DNA from: Planctomycetales bacterium
GTDB lineage: Bacteria; Planctomycetota; Planctomycetia; Pirellulales; Thermoguttaceae
Direction of reading: 5' to 3'
NCBI GenBank assembly: GCA_007122045.1
Contig: SKJM01000071.1
Location: 1-7,805 of the forward strand
Length of the DNA stretch: 7,805 bases
This document shows, piece by piece, positions 6,230 to 7,805 of the stretch. How positions within the stretch are numbered: position 1 is the stretch's first letter; every line of letters starts with the position of its first letter. The translations under genes and the position numbers were made by a program. A model generated the notes under the pieces. That model was not told the origin of the DNA. It saw only the letters and a list, made by a program, of their open reading frames with translations, and did no database searches.

Positions 6230-6877
6230 TTAGCGGGGCCAGCCCTGGGCGCCGATCAGGGGCACGAAGCGGCAGCCCGAGAGGCTTTCGCTGCGGGGCG
6301 CGGCGTCGACCTTGCGGATGGCCTCGAGTGTTTGCACCCCCCGCCCGCCGATGGGAATGACCACCACGCCCCCTTCGCGCACCTGCTCGAACAGGGCCGG
6401 GGGGCAGTGCGAGGCGGCCGCCGTGACGATGACGGCGTCGAACGGCGCCCGGTCCGGGCAGCCCAGCGTCCCGTCGCCCACCCGGGCCTCGATGTTCCCA
6501 TACCCCAACTCGTCCAACACGCGCATCGCCTTTTCCGAAAGCTCGGCATGCCGCTCGATGGTGACGACCTCGCGGGCCAGTTCCGCCAGGACGGCCGTCT
6601 GGTAGCCGGTGCCGGTGCCCACCTCCAGGACCCGCTCCTCGCCCTGCAGCCCCAGCGCCTCGGTCATCAGCGCCACGATGTACGGCTGGCTGATGGTCTG
6701 GCCGCAATCGACCGGCAGGGCCTGGTCGGCGTACGCCCGGTCCTGCTCGCTCGGCGGGACGAACCGCTCGCGGGGCACTTTGCGCATCGCATCGATGACT
6801 CGCGGGTCGCGGATGCCGCGGTGCATCAAGTGCCGCAGCACCATCACTTCACGAGCCGCTTGCAAATCGTCGGTCAT
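6230..6877 (-). CDS. pcm: Protein-L-isoaspartate O-methyltransferase
   Basis: This 215-residue cytoplasmic enzyme transfers a methyl group from S-adenosylmethionine to L-isoaspartyl residues in aged proteins so that they can be repaired. Family features in order are VPRERFVPPSEQDRAYADQALPV (34-56), the GQTISQPYIVALM block (59-71), SAM-binding motif I VLEVGTGTGYQTAVLA (83-98), the acidic residue of TIERHAEL (107-113), GDGTLG (134-139), APFDAVIVTAAA (144-155), EGGVVVIPIGG (168-178) and the C-terminal RFVPLIGAQGW (203-213). Length is typical of the bacterial enzyme (about 205-225). ATG 6877-6875 is chosen because MTDDLQAAREVMV fits the family N-terminus. The frame stays open upstream to 7201, but that extension is translated palindromic repeat (DRNVHPTG-type text) and is not part of the gene. 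No Shine-Dalgarno site is visible. It converges with the dehydrogenase and lies downstream of moeA on the same strand, separated by 378 nt of repeats. Confidence 0.95.
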   Translation of the reverse strand: MTDDLQAAREVMVLRHLMHRGIRDPRVIDAMRKVPRERFVPPSEQDRAYADQALPVDCGQTISQPYIVALMTEALGLQGEERVLEVGTGTGYQTAVLAELAREVVTIERHAELSEKAMRVLDELGYGNIEARVGDGTLGCPDRAPFDAVIVTAAASHCPPALFEQVREGGVVVIPIGGRGVQTLEAIRKVDAAPRSESLSGCRFVPLIGAQGWPR

Positions 6878-7255
6878 GGCAGCAGAAGGAAAGTCGTGCG
6901 CGAGGATAGGCTTCCAGCCTGTCAATGTAAACGTGGCATAGGCTTCCAGCCTGTCAACGTAGGGAAACCGGCAGGCTGAAAGCCTGTCCCACATTACCTT
7001 ACTCCATTGTTGCGGCCCGCACCTGAAAACGGAAGAGCCCCGAATGTCGCAGGCCGAAATTGCGGTTGACGCACGAGCGAGCGCCGATCTGGCCACACCG
7101 GTAGGATGGACATTCCTGTCCGTCGTGTCGCGCGGCGGCTTTCGCAGGGCCGAGGCGGAGCAAGACCTGCCCGGTAGGATGGACATTCCTGTCGGTCGCA
7201 TCGCCCGCCGGACAGGAATACGTACCGGCTCGCCCGACGGACAGGAATGTCCATC
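6878..7255. other. Non-coding stretch between pcm and moeA, rich in palindromic repeats
   Basis: This 378-nt gap holds three copies of one short palindromic family (6906-6992) and four copies of another (7098-7261, reaching into the moeA stop codon). The part between them (6993-7097) shows no gene, repeat or clear promoter. Short open frames here encode texts such as GWTFLSV, DRNVHPTG and GQECPSY, which are translations of the repeats on different frames and not proteins. Confidence 0.8.
6906..6992. repeat. AGGCTTCCAGCCTGTC palindromic repeats, three copies
   Basis: Two direct copies (6906-6929 and 6938-6961) share 23 of 24 bases around the core AGGCTTCCAGCCTGTC. A third, related copy is at 6970-6992 with core AGGCTGAAAGCCTGTC. 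Each core is a mini-hairpin with a 5-bp AGGCT/AGCCT stem and a 3-nt loop (TCC, TCC, GAA). They sit just upstream of pcm and may form part of its untranslated leader. Confidence 0.88.
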
Positions 7256-7261
7256 CTACGG
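7098..7261. repeat. GGATGGACATTCCTGTC repeats, two forward and two inverted copies
   Basis: Forward copies are at 7098-7125 and 7170-7199, an inverted full copy at 7235-7261, and an inverted degenerate copy at 7206-7228 (GGACAGGAAT kept, remainder changed). The core contains GACA-TTCC-TGTC, a small hairpin. The second forward copy and the full inverted copy can pair over about 22 bp to form a larger hairpin with the degenerate copy in its loop. The inverted full copy overlaps the end of moeA and supplies its stop codon. Confidence 0.9.
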
Positions 7262-7805
7262 GGCCGCAGGGAGGCAACCCTCGATTTCGTACAGGAACAC
7301 CTCAACCTCCGAACCCGGCGGCAACCCCTCACTGTCGGGGGGCACGATAGCGAACCCGTCAGCGCGGACGGTGGAACTGAGGATCGACGCGCCGGCAATG
7401 GCCAACGGCTCGACCTGCCCGCCCACCAGGCGGACGCGCTGGTAGTCGAGCCGGCCGACGGTCGATACGATCTTGCGCGCCAGCGGCATGCGGACGCGCC
7501 GGTAGGGCCAACCGGCCGGCCGGCCGCCCAGCACGCGGACCGCCCGGCCCGCGAAGAAATCGTACGCCGCCAGGCACGAAACCGGGTTGCCCGGCAGGAG
7601 GAACACCAGCCGGCCGCCGAGTGTGCCCATGCCGGCTGGGCTGCTTGGGCGCATGGCGATGCCGTGGACGGCCAACTCGCCATGTTGCCGCAGCAGCATC
7701 GGCGCGTGGTCCTCCCGCCCCACGCTCGAACCGCCGGAAACCAGCACCACGTCGGCCTCGCTGCGCAGGGCATCGAGAATCGCCTCCGGCTCGTCCGGCA
7801 CGATG
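7256..7805 (-). CDS. moeA: Molybdopterin molybdotransferase MoeA, 5' end outside the window
   Basis: MoeA inserts molybdate into adenylated molybdopterin to complete the molybdenum cofactor in the cytoplasm. The visible 182 residues are the C-terminal part. They hold the end of the MoCF-type domain, with ADVVLVSGGSSVGREDHAP, HGIAMRPSSPAGMG and the highly conserved VFLLPGNPVSCLAAYDFF. MoeA domain IV follows, with LSSTVRADGFAIVPPDSEGLPPGSEVEVFLY. The reading frame stays open to the right edge. The GTG at 7801-7799 is internal, because the residues before and after it (IVPDEPEAILDAL) continue the family alignment. The C-terminal domain looks complete. A tail of about ten residues (EIEGCLPAAP) follows, and the final Pro codon and the TAG stop at 7258-7256 lie within an inverted palindromic repeat. 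Same strand as pcm, 378 nt upstream of it. Confidence 0.95.
   Translation of the reverse strand, partial: IVPDEPEAILDALRSEADVVLVSGGSSVGREDHAPMLLRQHGELAVHGIAMRPSSPAGMGTLGGRLVFLLPGNPVSCLAAYDFFAGRAVRVLGGRPAGWPYRRVRMPLARKIVSTVGRLDYQRVRLVGGQVEPLAIAGASILSSTVRADGFAIVPPDSEGLPPGSEVEVFLYEIEGCLPAAP

Noticed and set aside
6878..7201. A longer pcm reading frame starting at 7201 (323 residues)
   Set aside because: The extra 108 residues are translations of the two palindromic repeat families and of unrelated intergenic sequence. The family N-terminus begins at MTDDLQAAR, position 6877.
6906..7261. CRISPR array
   Set aside because: The repeats are short palindromes of two unrelated families with irregular spacing and mixed orientation, and no cas genes are present.

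Overview
The window looks like a GC-rich piece of a planctomycete-type genome, probably from the Pirellulales or a related group. This is inference. It rests on the high GC content, the weak or absent Shine-Dalgarno sites, the two families of short palindromic intergenic repeats (AGGCTTCCAGCCTGTC and GGATGGACATTCCTGTC), and the kinds of genes present. No rRNA, tRNA, transposase, integrase or CRISPR array was found.

Layout from left to right. (1) Positions 1-804, minus strand: the N-terminal 268 residues of ThiC (thiamine pyrimidine synthesis), running off the left edge. A sigma70-like promoter and a leader of about 118 nt lie in front of it. (2) Positions 805-1255: a divergent intergenic region. 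(3) Positions 1256-4987, plus strand: a tight three-gene cluster. It encodes a single-pass membrane protein with a Tyr/Pro/Arg-rich octapeptide repeat array, a CpsD/BY-kinase-like P-loop protein whose Walker A lysine is missing, and an ExeA/GspA-type AAA ATPase of the kind found at exopolysaccharide/PEP-CTERM loci. (4) Positions 4988-5168: an intergenic region with a run of GC-rich hairpins. (5) Positions 5169-6206, plus strand: a zinc-dependent medium-chain (polyol/sorbitol-type) dehydrogenase. (6) Positions 6230-6877, minus strand: protein-L-isoaspartate O-methyltransferase (pcm), convergent with the dehydrogenase. (7) Positions 6878-7255: a non-coding stretch with two different families of palindromic repeats. 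(8) Positions 7256-7805, minus strand: the C-terminal part of MoeA (molybdenum cofactor synthesis), running off the right edge. Its stop codon lies inside one of the repeats.

The metabolic and repair genes (thiC, dehydrogenase, pcm, moeA) look ordinary and unrelated to one another. The unusual part is the 1256-4987 cluster. The two downstream proteins resemble the tyrosine autokinase plus ExeA-like ATPase pair of polysaccharide export loci, yet no glycosyltransferase, Wzx/Wzy, Wza or Wzz gene is visible here. The kinase-like protein lacks both the Walker A lysine and a C-terminal tyrosine cluster. The first gene instead carries 26 tyrosines in its last 260 residues. A working hypothesis is an envelope- or surface-associated system in which the tyrosine-rich tail is separate from the P-loop protein. 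This is inferred from sequence alone.
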